Origin: Larkinella sp. C7 | GTDB taxonomy: Bacteria; Bacteroidota; Bacteroidia; Cytophagales; Spirosomataceae | NCBI RefSeq assembly: GCF_006149005.1 | Contig: NZ_VBSL01000001.1 | Coordinates: 248,001-312,000 of the forward strand | Direction: 5' to 3' | DNA: 64,000 bases | Program-made: the position numbers and the translations under genes | Shown: piece by piece, positions 1-7,646 of the stretch | Position numbering within the stretch: the stretch's first letter is position 1 | How the letters are laid out: every line of letters starts with the position of its first letter | The notes under the pieces: model-generated | Database searches by the model: none | What the model saw: the letters and a program-made list of their open reading frames with translations, nothing else | Told to the model about the DNA's origin: nothing

Positions 1-622
1 TGCTCGATACGTAGAAGAACGGGTTCGTCGCATTGCCGTTCGTTCCGGCGCGCGCCAATAATTGGTAATGCGTCACTACATTTTCAAACGGATCGCGACT
101 GTGGGCATTTTGGGTCAGCAAAACGTGTAGCCGCTTGCGAAGGTTGGACGAATGAGAAATCAGAAACGTATCATCAATGTCGGAAACAATGCCAATCTGC
201 GTCGAATGCGGCCGATATACTTCGCCCTGCCCCGTTGCAACCGGGTCTTCCGGCCCGAGGTTGGCCGTAATCAAATCGACTTTTACCGGATGCCAGCCGG
301 GTGTAAAGGGTTCATCGGGCGTCCATTCCAGCCGAAAAAAACCGTCTTTTTCGGTAACAAACCGCACATCTTCCGGAATACCCCTCACTTTGACGGTCGC
401 GCCCGAAACCGGCCGCATCATAAAAAGCCGCAGCAACGCAAAGGTATTGATCCAGAAATTCTGCCGGTATTTCTGGCGGGGCATCGGGCTCACCCGCAAC
501 ACATGACCAAACACCACGACCTTCTGCTGGTGGACGTAGCCCCGGTACACTTTCACCACGGGCTTGTCCGAAATTCGGAGCCACGTTAAGATTTTATCTT
601 TTATTCCGCCACTTGCCTTCAT
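1..622 (-). CDS. App1-family phosphatase (DUF2183), 5' part only
   Basis: The reading frame starts with ATG at 622 and runs off the left edge after 207 residues, so the C-terminus is missing. After an N-terminal region of about 140 residues comes the HAD-type nucleophile motif SDIDDT (Asp148, Asp150, Asp151, Thr152). The visible part ends in FFYVSS, the usual strand leading to the second HAD motif. These two motifs are typical of the App1/DUF2183 family, whose yeast member dephosphorylates phosphatidic acid; bacterial substrates are mostly untested. It is the last recognisable gene before an intergenic palindrome and an IS. A lipid kinase lies on the other side of the IS, so a shared role in phospholipid turnover is possible but only an inference. 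No signal peptide is seen. Confidence 0.8.
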   Translation of the reverse strand, partial: MKASGGIKDKILTWLRISDKPVVKVYRGYVHQQKVVVFGHVLRVSPMPRQKYRQNFWINTFALLRLFMMRPVSGATVKVRGIPEDVRFVTEKDGFFRLEWTPDEPFTPGWHPVKVDLITANLGPEDPVATGQGEVYRPHSTQIGIVSDIDDTFLISHSSNLRKRLHVLLTQNAHSRDPFENVVTHYQLLARAGTNGNATNPFFYVSS

Positions 623-661
623 TCTTTGTTTATTACAGATAGTTAATCAATCCGGTGTTCA

Positions 662-689
662 GTTTCCCTCTTTCGTTATTCGCTATTCA
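662..689 (+). repeat. Left arm of an intergenic palindrome interrupted by the IS
   Basis: The 28 bases here match the reverse complement of 1649-1676 at 26 of 28 positions. With the IS and one copy of its target duplication removed, the two arms face each other across about 60 bp. The element therefore resembles the AT-rich intergenic palindromes elsewhere in the window, for example 12034-12102. Confidence 0.75.
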
Positions 690-765
690 ATATTCATTAT
701 TCGATATTAAGAACGAAGGAATAACGAATATTGAACACTGAACCTGTTTAAAGTTAGTTAGCACA

Positions 766-824
766 ACGGCGCGAAATACCGAATTTTGGAGTCGCCAAAC
801 ACCCAAAACTCACTTTCGCGCCGT
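766..824 (+). promoter_or_regulatory. Hairpin covering the transposase start codon
   Basis: ACGGCGCGAAA (766-776) is perfectly complementary to TTTCGCGCCGT (814-824), with an inner TTTTGG/CCAAAA pairing (784-789 with 803-808). The GTG start codon of the transposase (823-825) lies in the right arm. Transcripts entering from outside the IS would fold and hide the start, a known way in other IS families (for example IS10 and IS50) of blocking expression from neighbouring promoters. That role here is inferred. Confidence 0.5.
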
Positions 825-1638
825 GTTCGACAAAGATATCATTGAAACGCATATGCTGCCGTATTTACGCAAACCATCGCGTGGTATGAATTCCAAAGTT
901 CCTATAAGCCAGATCGTTGCCGCCATCCTTTATCGGTTGAAAACGGGTTGTCAGTGGCGGCAATTACCTGTTGAGCGCTTTTTTGAGCAACCCTATAGCT
1001 GGCAATCGGTCTATCACTATTTCCGCAAATGGGCCAACGATGGTAGCTTCAAAAACCTCTGGGTAGCCTTCCTGACCCAATATCGTGCTCAGCTGGACTT
1101 GTCCTGCATTCAACTCGATGGCAGTCAGACGCCCGCCAAAAATGGGGGTGATGCCATCGGCTATCAGTCACGCAAGCGGTGCCGAACTACCAATCTGGTG
1201 TTTCTCTGTGACAATCAGGGACAAATGCTCGCCTGCAGTCAACCGCTCGGCGGAGAATTCCATGATAGTCATGAGTTGAAGACGGTTTTTGAACAACTTA
1301 CGCAAGTTCTGCAGGCGGCCAATCTGCCGATCAAAGGTTTATTTCTCAACGCTGATGCGGGCTTTGATACCGATAACTTTCGCCACTACTGTCAACAACA
1401 AGACCTGCAGGCTAACATTGCCCTGAGCGGACGCCGAAAACCGGACAGTTCTTTCATCTACTTTGATGAGTTGCTCTACCAGCGTCGGCTGGTGATTGAG
1501 CGAGCCAATGCGTGGCTAGACAGTCTGAAAGCATTGGTGGTTCGTTATGAGCAAAAAGCCCTGCATTGGCAAGCTCTGCACTGGCTGGCCTTCAGTGCCC
1601 AATTCATCCGAACACTAAAACGTAAACAGAAACTTTAA
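823..1638 (+). CDS. IS5-family transposase
   Basis: This 271-residue protein catalyses transposition of the element around it. The N-terminal half carries the DUF4096-like helix-turn-helix region, with segments LKTGCQWRQLP and YHYFRKW. The DDE catalytic residues are visible as Asp99 (QLDGSQTPAKNGG), Asp178 (LNADAGFD) and Glu226 (VIERANAWLD), with the Arg and Tyr spacing of IS5-group enzymes. The start is GTG at 823, inside a hairpin; no ATG nearby gives a full-length domain. The length is normal for the single-frame members of the family and no frameshift is seen. The stop lies 8 bases before the inner element end. Confidence 0.9.
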   Translation: MFDKDIIETHMLPYLRKPSRGMNSKVPISQIVAAILYRLKTGCQWRQLPVERFFEQPYSWQSVYHYFRKWANDGSFKNLWVAFLTQYRAQLDLSCIQLDGSQTPAKNGGDAIGYQSRKRCRTTNLVFLCDNQGQMLACSQPLGGEFHDSHELKTVFEQLTQVLQAANLPIKGLFLNADAGFDTDNFRHYCQQQDLQANIALSGRRKPDSSFIYFDELLYQRRLVIERANAWLDSLKALVVRYEQKALHWQALHWLAFSAQFIRTLKRKQKL

Positions 1639-1648
1639 ACAGGCTCAC

Positions 1649-1676
1649 TGAATAGCGAATAACGAAACAAGGAAAC
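1649..1676 (+). repeat. Right arm of the IS-interrupted palindrome
   Basis: This is the partner of 662-689 (26 of 28 complementary). It begins within the target duplication of the IS and is followed closely by the lipid kinase gene at 1711, so the original palindrome filled most of the gap between the App1-like gene and the kinase. Confidence 0.75.
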
Positions 1677-1710
1677 AGAATACCCAATCCCTGCAAACTA
1701 ACTCAGGAAC

Positions 1711-2607
1711 ATGCCGGAAGCTAAAAAGTTAAAATTTCTGTTCGCCATCAACCCGATTTCCGGCGGACAGGACAAATCGACCTGGGAATCAGGCATTCGT
1801 TCTTTCTTCGAAAAACAACCGCATTCGGCTAACCTGTTCCTTCTGGATGGTAAAAACGACGACAAGGAACTCCCCAAACTCATCGAATCCTACCAACCCG
1901 ACCGATTGGTGGCCGTGGGTGGCGACGGCACCATCAAATTCGTGGCCGAACACGCCCTGACGGCCAACCTGCCGATGGGCATTCTCCCGGCGGGCTCGGC
2001 CAATGGCATGGCCAAAGAACTGGGCATCCCGTCGACGCTGGAGGAAAGCCTGGAGGTGGTGGTCAACGGGATCGAAAAGCCGATCGATTTGATTGGCATC
2101 AACGGCACCGAACACTGTCTGCACCTGAGCGACATCGGCATGAATGCCCAGTTGGTCAAGTATTTCGAAGAAGGCAAGATGCGGGGCAAACTCGGCTACG
2201 CGCGGGGCGTATTGCGGGTGCTGATGCGGAGACGGCTGCTGCGCATTCAGGTCAACACGGGCAACGAGGTGGTGCACCGGGCGGCTTTCATGGTGGTGCT
2301 GGCCAATGCACGCATGTATGGCACCGGAGCGGTGATCAACCCCGACGGCGACGTGGCCGACGGCAAATTTGAGGTGGTGGTCATTCGCAAACTCTCGTTG
2401 CTGGCCATTTTCCGGATGTTCATTCACTTCCGCCCGTTCGATCCAAAACACATCGAAATATTCCCGGCGACCTCCGTTCACATCATCACCAAACGGAAAG
2501 CCTATTTTCAGATCGACGGCGAATACCGGGGCCGAATCCGGGAAATCACTGCCGAGATTGCGCCGGGCTTGTTGCGGGTGCTTTTGCCGGAGAATACATC
2601 GGTTTAA
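1711..2607 (+). CDS. Diacylglycerol/lipid kinase family protein (YegS/DagK-like)
   Basis: The 298-residue protein belongs to the DAGK catalytic-domain family, which transfers phosphate from ATP to a lipid hydroxyl such as diacylglycerol. The nucleotide-binding motif GGDGT is at residues 70-74 and the second family motif PAGSANGMA at 93-101. The N-terminal FAINPISGG is the usual first strand and turn. The C-terminal half is the beta-sandwich domain ending in DGEYRG. Length is normal and there is no signal peptide, as expected for a cytoplasmic enzyme acting at the inner membrane. Whether the substrate is diacylglycerol, phosphatidylglycerol or a sphingoid base cannot be read from the sequence. 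Confidence 0.88.
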   Translation: MPEAKKLKFLFAINPISGGQDKSTWESGIRSFFEKQPHSANLFLLDGKNDDKELPKLIESYQPDRLVAVGGDGTIKFVAEHALTANLPMGILPAGSANGMAKELGIPSTLEESLEVVVNGIEKPIDLIGINGTEHCLHLSDIGMNAQLVKYFEEGKMRGKLGYARGVLRVLMRRRLLRIQVNTGNEVVHRAAFMVVLANARMYGTGAVINPDGDVADGKFEVVVIRKLSLLAIFRMFIHFRPFDPKHIEIFPATSVHIITKRKAYFQIDGEYRGRIREITAEIAPGLLRVLLPENTSV

Positions 2608-2711
2608 CCTTCTTCGTTTCGAACCAAACCCCCGATTTGCCGATTTCCACCCGTTATTGATCCAAAACCGCCAGTTGTTAAATCAGGGTAGCATGCCCTG
2701 CCTTGCTGCCC

Positions 2712-2719
2712 TACTTTTG
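2712..2719 (+). promoter_or_regulatory. Bacteroidota -7 promoter box
   Basis: TACTTTTG fits the TAnnTTTG -7 consensus of the Bacteroidota primary sigma factor and lies about 30 bp before the ATG at 2750. No good -33 TTTG is present at the expected distance, so this is a moderate call. Confidence 0.4.
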
Positions 2720-2749
2720 AGCCATCGTTTAACGCAAAACAACGCAACA

Positions 2750-3112
2750 ATGGCTAATGTAAAAACCGTGATCGATGAATGGGCCGTTAAAGACCTCGAA
2801 GACGGTTCGTCGCTGAAAATCGCCGTTCTCGGTTGTACGGAACTGGGCAACGAGTCACGACCCGGCATTCAGGTCATCTATATGGGAACCATCATCAACT
2901 ACGAACCCCTGTTTGTGGAACGACTGGCGTATCAGGCGCACAAGGCGGGGGTCGATGAGTACCTGCTGGAAAGCTACTCCTGGATGGTCCACGAAGACCA
3001 ATACATCAAGAATTCGCTGGTGCTGGGTTTTCCGCTGAAAGCCAAAGTGGAAGTCAAAACCCGCTCCTCAAAACCCATTATTAAAGAATACGACCTGCCG
3101 TTTGAAGTGTAG
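2750..3112 (+). CDS. Conserved hypothetical protein, 120 aa
   Basis: I do not recognise the family. The product is a soluble, acidic protein with no signal peptide or membrane segment, starting MANVKTVIDEW and ending EYDLPFEV. The frame extends upstream without a stop, but that extension overlaps the end of the kinase gene in another frame and does not look like protein. The ATG at 2750 sits at a sensible distance from a -7 box at 2712. Codon use matches neighbouring genes. A strong hairpin follows at 3238, consistent with a single-gene transcript. Confidence 0.65.
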   Translation: MANVKTVIDEWAVKDLEDGSSLKIAVLGCTELGNESRPGIQVIYMGTIINYEPLFVERLAYQAHKAGVDEYLLESYSWMVHEDQYIKNSLVLGFPLKAKVEVKTRSSKPIIKEYDLPFEV

Positions 3113-3237
3113 AAATAGACAAGAGAAGTAAGACAAGAGAGTAAAGACTTAAAATTCCAGTAGTTTCCTGTCTCACGTCTATCTTCTCTAATCTGAATAA
3201 AACATTGAAACCATATCCACACCATCGTAAAAAACAA

Positions 3238-3277
3238 ACCCGGTTGATCAGCGTTTGCCGATCAACCGGGTCTTTTG
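3238..3277. terminator. Bidirectional rho-independent terminator
   Basis: A perfect 12-bp stem, ACCCGGTTGATC (3238-3249) with its complement at 3260-3271, has a 10-base loop. It is followed by a T-rich stretch on the plus strand and preceded by A-rich sequence, which is a T-tract for the minus strand. It lies between the converging genes ending at 3112 and 3306. Confidence 0.85.
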
Positions 3278-3305
3278 TTACCGTACGCATCGTAGCGCCC
3301 TTGTA

Positions 3306-3755
3306 TTATTTTGCCCCCACGATCAGTTCATGCTTGTCCTCGGCGGTTTGCTGAGTAAACGGCATTTTACGAAAGCTTACCTGGCTCATCGCGTCTTTCT
3401 CATACACCGCCAGGCAGGATGACTCATACTTTTTATCAAAATGGGGCCGCTTCGGAAAAACCTGCTTGGGCGCGGGCCGACTTTCCGGAAAGAAATAGAC
3501 TTTGGTGGTTCCGTATTTGGTGTACAGCATAAAATCGCCGTATTGCCGCATTTCCTCCCAGAGCGTGTCCGTCACCGTTACGGCATAAATCCGGACGATG
3601 GGGCCGGTATTGTTTTCATTCCGGTACATCGCCACTTCCCGGTAGGTTCCTTTCAAGTCATTGATCCCGGGTTCTGAGCCCGCATCATAGACCATGTAGG
3701 CCACCAGCAAAGCCACGAGTCCAAACAGGATGTATTTTCCTTTTTTACCAACCAT
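3306..3755 (-). CDS. Small membrane-anchored hypothetical protein
   Basis: The 149-residue product has one N-terminal membrane segment (about residues 7-24, YILFGLVALLVAYMVYD) followed by a soluble domain of about 120 residues with no motif I recognise. The anchor suggests the domain faces the periplasm. Its ATG at 3755 is two bases after the stop of the SGNH hydrolase gene, so the two are almost certainly co-transcribed as the distal genes of the minus-strand operon that starts with the GntP permease. A bidirectional terminator follows. Confidence 0.7.
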   Translation of the reverse strand: MVGKKGKYILFGLVALLVAYMVYDAGSEPGINDLKGTYREVAMYRNENNTGPIVRIYAVTVTDTLWEEMRQYGDFMLYTKYGTTKVYFFPESRPAPKQVFPKRPHFDKKYESSCLAVYEKDAMSQVSFRKMPFTQQTAEDKHELIVGAK

Positions 3756-3757
3756 TT

Positions 3758-4426
3758 TTATTTCGCACTCACCATCAGTTTGTACATTTCGTCGGCCACC
3801 AACTGATTCCCGGTATCGTTCAAATGAACCCGGTCGGTGGTCAGAATGCCTTTTTCGGCATTGGTGGGGTTGTTTTTCAGGTTATACGCCAGAAAAGCCT
3901 TCCGCAGATCGCAGAGGGGCAGATTATGCCGGGCGGCCAGGTCGCGGATCAGTGTGGAATAGTGCTGCAAATCCCCATCCTGATCGTTGGAATAATCGGT
4001 TTTTTCGCCAATGACCGCAGGAGTGCAGAGAATAACCTTGCTGCCAGCCGCCTGTAGTTTCTTGATCACGGCATCGTAAAACTTCACGAACTTATCGGGG
4101 TCGGTGCCGGTTCCGTAGGTGCGTTTGTGCCAGACGTCATTCACGCCCACATACACAAACGTAATCGTCGGCTGTTTGGCCAAAACATCCTCATCCATGC
4201 GCAGAAACAGGTCGTAAATTTTGTTTCCGCCAATACCGGCGCCAACCAGTTCATATTCATTCGACAGATTCTGTTTCTTCAGCATGTCGCCAATGCGGGT
4301 GATGTAACCGCCGGGCTTCACACCCGCCTGCGTAATGGAATCACCAAAAAAAACAACGCGAACCGGTTTCGACGGGGTGAGTGCCAGCCACATGAAGGTG
4401 AGCAGGAGAATAGGGAACGTACGCAT
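3758..4426 (-). CDS. SGNH/GDSL-family hydrolase, secreted
   Basis: The protein (222 aa from the ATG at 4426; a TTG two codons upstream is less likely) begins with a hydrophobic signal segment (MRTFPILLLTFMWLAL). SGNH blocks are visible: FFGDSIT with the nucleophile Ser30, the GIGGN segment (block II, Gly), GVND at 94-97 (block III, Asn96) and the C-terminal Asp198-x-x-His201 pair in TTDRVHL. Such enzymes are esterases or deacetylases acting on ester-linked acyl or acetyl groups; many in this phylum act on polysaccharides outside the inner membrane. The substrate is unknown. It follows the PLP-enzyme gene by 38 bp in an operon. Confidence 0.85.
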   Translation of the reverse strand: MRTFPILLLTFMWLALTPSKPVRVVFFGDSITQAGVKPGGYITRIGDMLKKQNLSNEYELVGAGIGGNKIYDLFLRMDEDVLAKQPTITFVYVGVNDVWHKRTYGTGTDPDKFVKFYDAVIKKLQAAGSKVILCTPAVIGEKTDYSNDQDGDLQHYSTLIRDLAARHNLPLCDLRKAFLAYNLKNNPTNAEKGILTTDRVHLNDTGNQLVADEMYKLMVSAK

Positions 4427-4464
4427 GATCAATTTGTGTCAGGTTAGGGGTTGGTAACAGAGTG

Positions 4465-5574
4465 TTAGTACGTAATCCGACGTTTGCGGGCTTCAATGGC
4501 CCAGCGACCGGTGGTTTCGCCATTCAGAATTACCTGGGCTTCGTCGTGCAGCGCCACCGTGGGGCAAATGTGATACGGAACCCCGTACAATACATCGCCA
4601 ACCTGAAGGGCATCCCAGTTTTCAACCTGCAAAACGAGGTGCTCTTCGCTTTGTCCGGTGATTTCGTAACCCGTCAGGTTCAGAAACTTCACCCGTTTCG
4701 CCAATGGATTTTCGGCCGCTACGGCTTTGTGTCCCAGATCGGTCGTCACAATGCCGGGTGCCGGTTTTGACACCACGCGGGTAAGCAGCAGGGCGGCCCA
4801 TTGAAAGTGCTGTTCGGTCAGCAAAGCGCCGTAGCCCCAATCCCACAACAGGCAGGTTCCGGGGCTGCACCAGACGTTGGGGCGGTGGGCATGGTTGGAA
4901 AAAGTCGGCGTTCCCCCCACGATCATCACCGGGCGCGGTTGCCCTTCCTCCTCCAGTTTGTCGGCCAGCAATTCCAGCGGTTTGATGGCCGCATCGGCAT
5001 GAACCTGGCGAAGTGCCACGTCAGCATCCCGAATGTGACCATCATAGCCATGAAAACCGCGCAGGTCCAGCCGTTCATCAGCTTTCAACTGCCGGTATAA
5101 TGCTTCCAGTTCGTCATCGACGACGTGGCCCGTGCGGTTCATGCCGAGGTTTACATCAATGTAAATCACAGGTTTATGAACGGTTTTCTCGAACTCCCGC
5201 GCCAATTCCTCCGCCGATGCCAGGTTGTCGACCAGCGACGCCCATTCGACCCAGTTGTAGGCCTGCACCAGTTCGCAAAACCGGTGAAGTTTCGGGCCGG
5301 TCAGTTGGTAGGAAATCAGGACGTGCCGCGCGCCGGTATCGGCCAGCATTTCGGCTTCGGCGATGGTGGCACACTTGAATTTGGTGATGCCCGCTTCGAC
5401 CTGCATTTTGGCAACTTCCGCCATTTTGTGCGTTTTGACGTGCGGAATCAGCTTGTCGGCGTCACCCTCCACCATGTCCAGCATGGTTTTAATGTTGTCA
5501 GCGATGCGTTCGGGATAGATCAACAGGGCCGGGGAATCGATCAACTGAACGTTGTGAACCAGGTATTCATCCAT
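4465..5574 (-). CDS. DSD1/D-threonine aldolase-type PLP enzyme (predicted D-serine dehydratase-like)
   Basis: This 369-residue fold-type III PLP enzyme has an N-terminal alanine-racemase-like barrel and a C-terminal beta domain. The segment IPHVKTHKM carries the likely PLP lysine (Lys47). The C-terminal metal site reads HIC (His335, Cys337); eukaryotic-type D-serine dehydratase (DSD1) uses a His-x-Cys zinc pair, whereas the characterised D-threonine aldolases I recall use His-x-Asp. That points to dehydration of D-serine to pyruvate and ammonia through 2-aminoacrylate, but D-threonine or 3-hydroxyaspartate remain possible. Upstream operon partners are a RidA protein, which hydrolyses 2-aminoacrylate, and a GntP-family permease, a family that includes the D-serine importer DsdX. 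Confidence 0.82.
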   Translation of the reverse strand: MDEYLVHNVQLIDSPALLIYPERIADNIKTMLDMVEGDADKLIPHVKTHKMAEVAKMQVEAGITKFKCATIAEAEMLADTGARHVLISYQLTGPKLHRFCELVQAYNWVEWASLVDNLASAEELAREFEKTVHKPVIYIDVNLGMNRTGHVVDDELEALYRQLKADERLDLRGFHGYDGHIRDADVALRQVHADAAIKPLELLADKLEEEGQPRPVMIVGGTPTFSNHAHRPNVWCSPGTCLLWDWGYGALLTEQHFQWAALLLTRVVSKPAPGIVTTDLGHKAVAAENPLAKRVKFLNLTGYEITGQSEEHLVLQVENWDALQVGDVLYGVPYHICPTVALHDEAQVILNGETTGRWAIEARKRRITY

Positions 5575-5588
5575 GAAGTAAAGGCTCT

Positions 5589-5710
5589 GAACCCTGACAG
5601 CGGCCCAAAGGCCCTGTCAGCGGTTTGAACGGGGATTAGTAAATAGTGACTCGTATTTTGAGCTGTGGGATAAAACCGCTGACAGGGCCTTTGGGCCGCT
5701 GTCAGGGTTC
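5589..5710. repeat. Pair of 38-bp perfect inverted repeats (REP-like)
   Basis: 5589-5626 and 5673-5710 are exact reverse complements over 38 bp, separated by 46 bp. Each arm is itself partly palindromic: CTGACAG and CTGTCAG flank a GGCCCAAAGGCC centre. The right arm touches the stop codon of the ridA-like gene (5710-5712). The CTGACAGG core also occurs in the hairpin at 29721-29761, so this is probably a dispersed repeat family. A folded RNA here could end or attenuate transcription between the two operon genes. Confidence 0.85.
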
Positions 5711-6174
5711 TAGTCCGCCAGTTCAAACATCACTTCAATTTCGACCGGGATGTTTTCCGGCAGGGTGCCCATACCCACGGCCGAGCGAACGCCGACGCCG
5801 TTGTCTTCACCCCAAACCGCCACAAAAAGCTCGCTGCAGCCGTTGATGACGAACGGATGCCGCTCAAAGTCGTCCGTCGCATTCACCATGCCCAGCGTTT
5901 TGATGACGCGTTTGATTTTGTTCAGGGTGCCAAACTTGGCTTTCAGAGTCGCCAGAATGGTCAGTCCAACCTGCTGAGCCGCCAGTTTGCCTTCGTCGAT
6001 GTTCATGTCGGCCCCAATGCGGCCGATGATGCGGCTTCCGTCGTTTTTCACCGGCCCATGACCGGAAACGTAGACGAATTTGTCGACAATCAAACACGGT
6101 TTGTACACACCCATCGGCTTCGGCGCGGGCGGCAGGGTCAGCCCCAGTTGGGCGAATTTTTCGTCAGGAGTCAT
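5710..6174 (-). CDS. RidA-family protein (reactive imine/enamine deaminase)
   Basis: The 154-residue protein matches the longer RidA-like subgroup that begins TPDEKFAQLGLTLPPAPKP and contains VSGHGPV, followed by the GKLAAQQVGL helix and ending IPVEIEVMFEL. RidA proteins hydrolyse 2-aminoacrylate and related imines released by PLP enzymes. The frame is open back to an ATG at 6273, which would leave only 15 bp to the permease gene. The extra 33 residues contain two GPEPD repeats encoded by imperfect palindromes and do not resemble the family, so I prefer 6174. It lies between a GntP permease and a DSD1-type enzyme, where removing aminoacrylate would make sense. Confidence 0.85.
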   Translation of the reverse strand: MTPDEKFAQLGLTLPPAPKPMGVYKPCLIVDKFVYVSGHGPVKNDGSRIIGRIGADMNIDEGKLAAQQVGLTILATLKAKFGTLNKIKRVIKTLGMVNATDDFERHPFVINGCSELFVAVWGEDNGVGVRSAVGMGTLPENIPVEIEVMFELAD

Positions 6175-6288
6175 AAGAGCAGGTTCTGCGAGATGGTCAG
6201 GCTCAGGCCCGAATGTTAGGTTTTTATCGGGTTCAGGCCCGAGGTTCAGATACATGTGCGAGGTGTATTCCATACAAGGTATTGGTCT

Positions 6289-7608
6289 TTAAACCACCAA
6301 ATTTAATGCTAAAACGCCCAACAGCCCCACAATCGACACAATTGTTTCCATGACCGTCCAGGTTTGCAGCGTTTCTTTGATGCTCAGGTTAAAATATTCC
6401 TTAAAAAGCCAGAAACCGCCGTCGTTTAGGTGCGACATCATCAGGCTGCCAGAGCCAATGGCCAGCACCATCAATTCCGGTTTGATGTTGGGGTTGCCCT
6501 GAATCAGCGGCAGAATGATCCCGACGGTCGTCAGGCCCGCGACGGTGGCCGAACCGACACAAACCCGGATGACGGCGGCAATGCCCCAGCCCAGCAACAA
6601 GGGCGAAATATCCACACCCTGCAACATAAATCCGATGTATTTGCTTGTTCCGCTGTCGATAAAAATCTGCTTCAACGCCCCGGCTCCGGCAATCACCAGC
6701 AAGACCGGCGAAGCGGCTTTGATGGCTTCTTCGAGGTCTTTCATGACCACTTTCATCGTTTGCCCCCGCTGAATGCCCAGCGTATACACCGCCACCAGCA
6801 CCGACAGCAACATCCCGATATACGGCTCGGCCAGCAACGTAACGACCTGATGACCAGCAGAACCTTCCGTGAAAACCGCCTTCAAGGGTCCGGTCAGCGT
6901 CAGCAACAGAACCGGCAACAGTGCTACGAAAAAGCTGATACCCGCACTGGGCAACTGGTCTTCGGGAATCACTTTGACGTTGAAAAGATCCCGGTCAATT
7001 TTGGGTTGGTATTTCGACAGGGTTTTTCCAAAAATCGGCCCCGCAATCACAATCGCCGGAATCGACACGATAATCCCGTAAATCAACGTCCGGCCAATGT
7101 TGGCCCCCAGCTGCCCGGCAATGGCCGCGGGCGACGGGTGCGGAGGCAGGTAGCCGTGGGCCACCGACAAAGCCGCCAGCATGGGAACGGCCACGGTCAT
7201 CATTGGCAAACCCGACGAAGCCGTGATCGTGACGATCAGCGGAAAAACGATGATAAAACCGGCGTTGTAGAACAGGGGAATCCCGATGATAAAACCGGCC
7301 AGAGCCAGCCCCCAGCGCAGGTTTTTGACCCCAAATATTTTAATCAGTACGTTGGTAATCCGCATGGCGGCTCCGCTTTCGGCAACCAGTCGGCCCAGCA
7401 TGGCTCCAAATCCAACGATCAGAACCAGTTCGCCCAGCGTTCCGCCGATGCCCGTCTGAATGGATTTGCCAACAGCCGCAACATCCATTCCCGACGCCAG
7501 CCCAATGGCGAGCGACACCAGAACGAACGAAATGAACGTATCGATCTTGACAAAGGCGATCAGAAATACCAGGGCCAGAATGCCCAGAAAGGTGAGTAGA
7601 AGTGGCAT
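6289..7608 (-). CDS. GntP-family permease (gluconate/D-serine type symporter)
   Basis: This 439-residue integral membrane protein has about 12 hydrophobic segments and the family features GAMLGRLVAESGAA (residues about 68-82) and HGYLPPHPSPAAIA in the middle. GntP proteins are proton symporters for gluconate and related acids; the DsdX branch carries D-serine. It is the first gene of an operon with a RidA protein and a DSD1-type enzyme, which favours an amino-acid-like substrate over gluconate. No gluconate kinase is nearby. The start ATG at 7608 is about 105 bp after the stop of the mcrC gene, and an inverted repeat lies between them. Confidence 0.88.
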   Translation of the reverse strand: MPLLLTFLGILALVFLIAFVKIDTFISFVLVSLAIGLASGMDVAAVGKSIQTGIGGTLGELVLIVGFGAMLGRLVAESGAAMRITNVLIKIFGVKNLRWGLALAGFIIGIPLFYNAGFIIVFPLIVTITASSGLPMMTVAVPMLAALSVAHGYLPPHPSPAAIAGQLGANIGRTLIYGIIVSIPAIVIAGPIFGKTLSKYQPKIDRDLFNVKVIPEDQLPSAGISFFVALLPVLLLTLTGPLKAVFTEGSAGHQVVTLLAEPYIGMLLSVLVAVYTLGIQRGQTMKVVMKDLEEAIKAASPVLLVIAGAGALKQIFIDSGTSKYIGFMLQGVDISPLLLGWGIAAVIRVCVGSATVAGLTTVGIILPLIQGNPNIKPELMVLAIGSGSLMMSHLNDGGFWLFKEYFNLSIKETLQTWTVMETIVSIVGLLGVLALNLVV

Positions 7609-7646
7609 TTAGGAAAGTCGAGGATTTAGGTGTTCGGGGCGTAAGT

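Larger units (their letters stand above)
737..1649. mobile_element. Complete IS5-family insertion sequence with 3-bp target duplication
   Basis: The element proper is 740-1646 (907 bp). Its ends are 16-bp terminal inverted repeats, GAACCTGTTTAAAGTT on the left (740-755) and its complement with one mismatch on the right (1631-1646). ACT occurs directly outside both ends (737-739 and 1647-1649), fitting a 3-bp target duplication. A single transposase gene fills the element. Intact ends, duplication and frame suggest a recent insertion that may still be active. Copies elsewhere in the genome cannot be judged from this window. Confidence 0.88.

Noticed and set aside
152-589. Plus-strand frame of 145 codons and related frames in the first 600 bp
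   Set aside because: They overlap the minus-strand App1-like gene, which has clear HAD motifs. The plus-strand translations are rich in Arg, His and Pro with no motif.
1789-2481. Long minus-strand frame of 230 codons within the lipid kinase gene
   Set aside because: It is antisense to a gene with intact catalytic motifs and has shadow-like composition (many His, Gln, Val).
6430-7599. 389-codon plus-strand frame opposite the GntP permease
   Set aside because: Extremely rich in Gln, Arg, Asn and His, as expected for the complement of a membrane-protein gene; no start context or motif.
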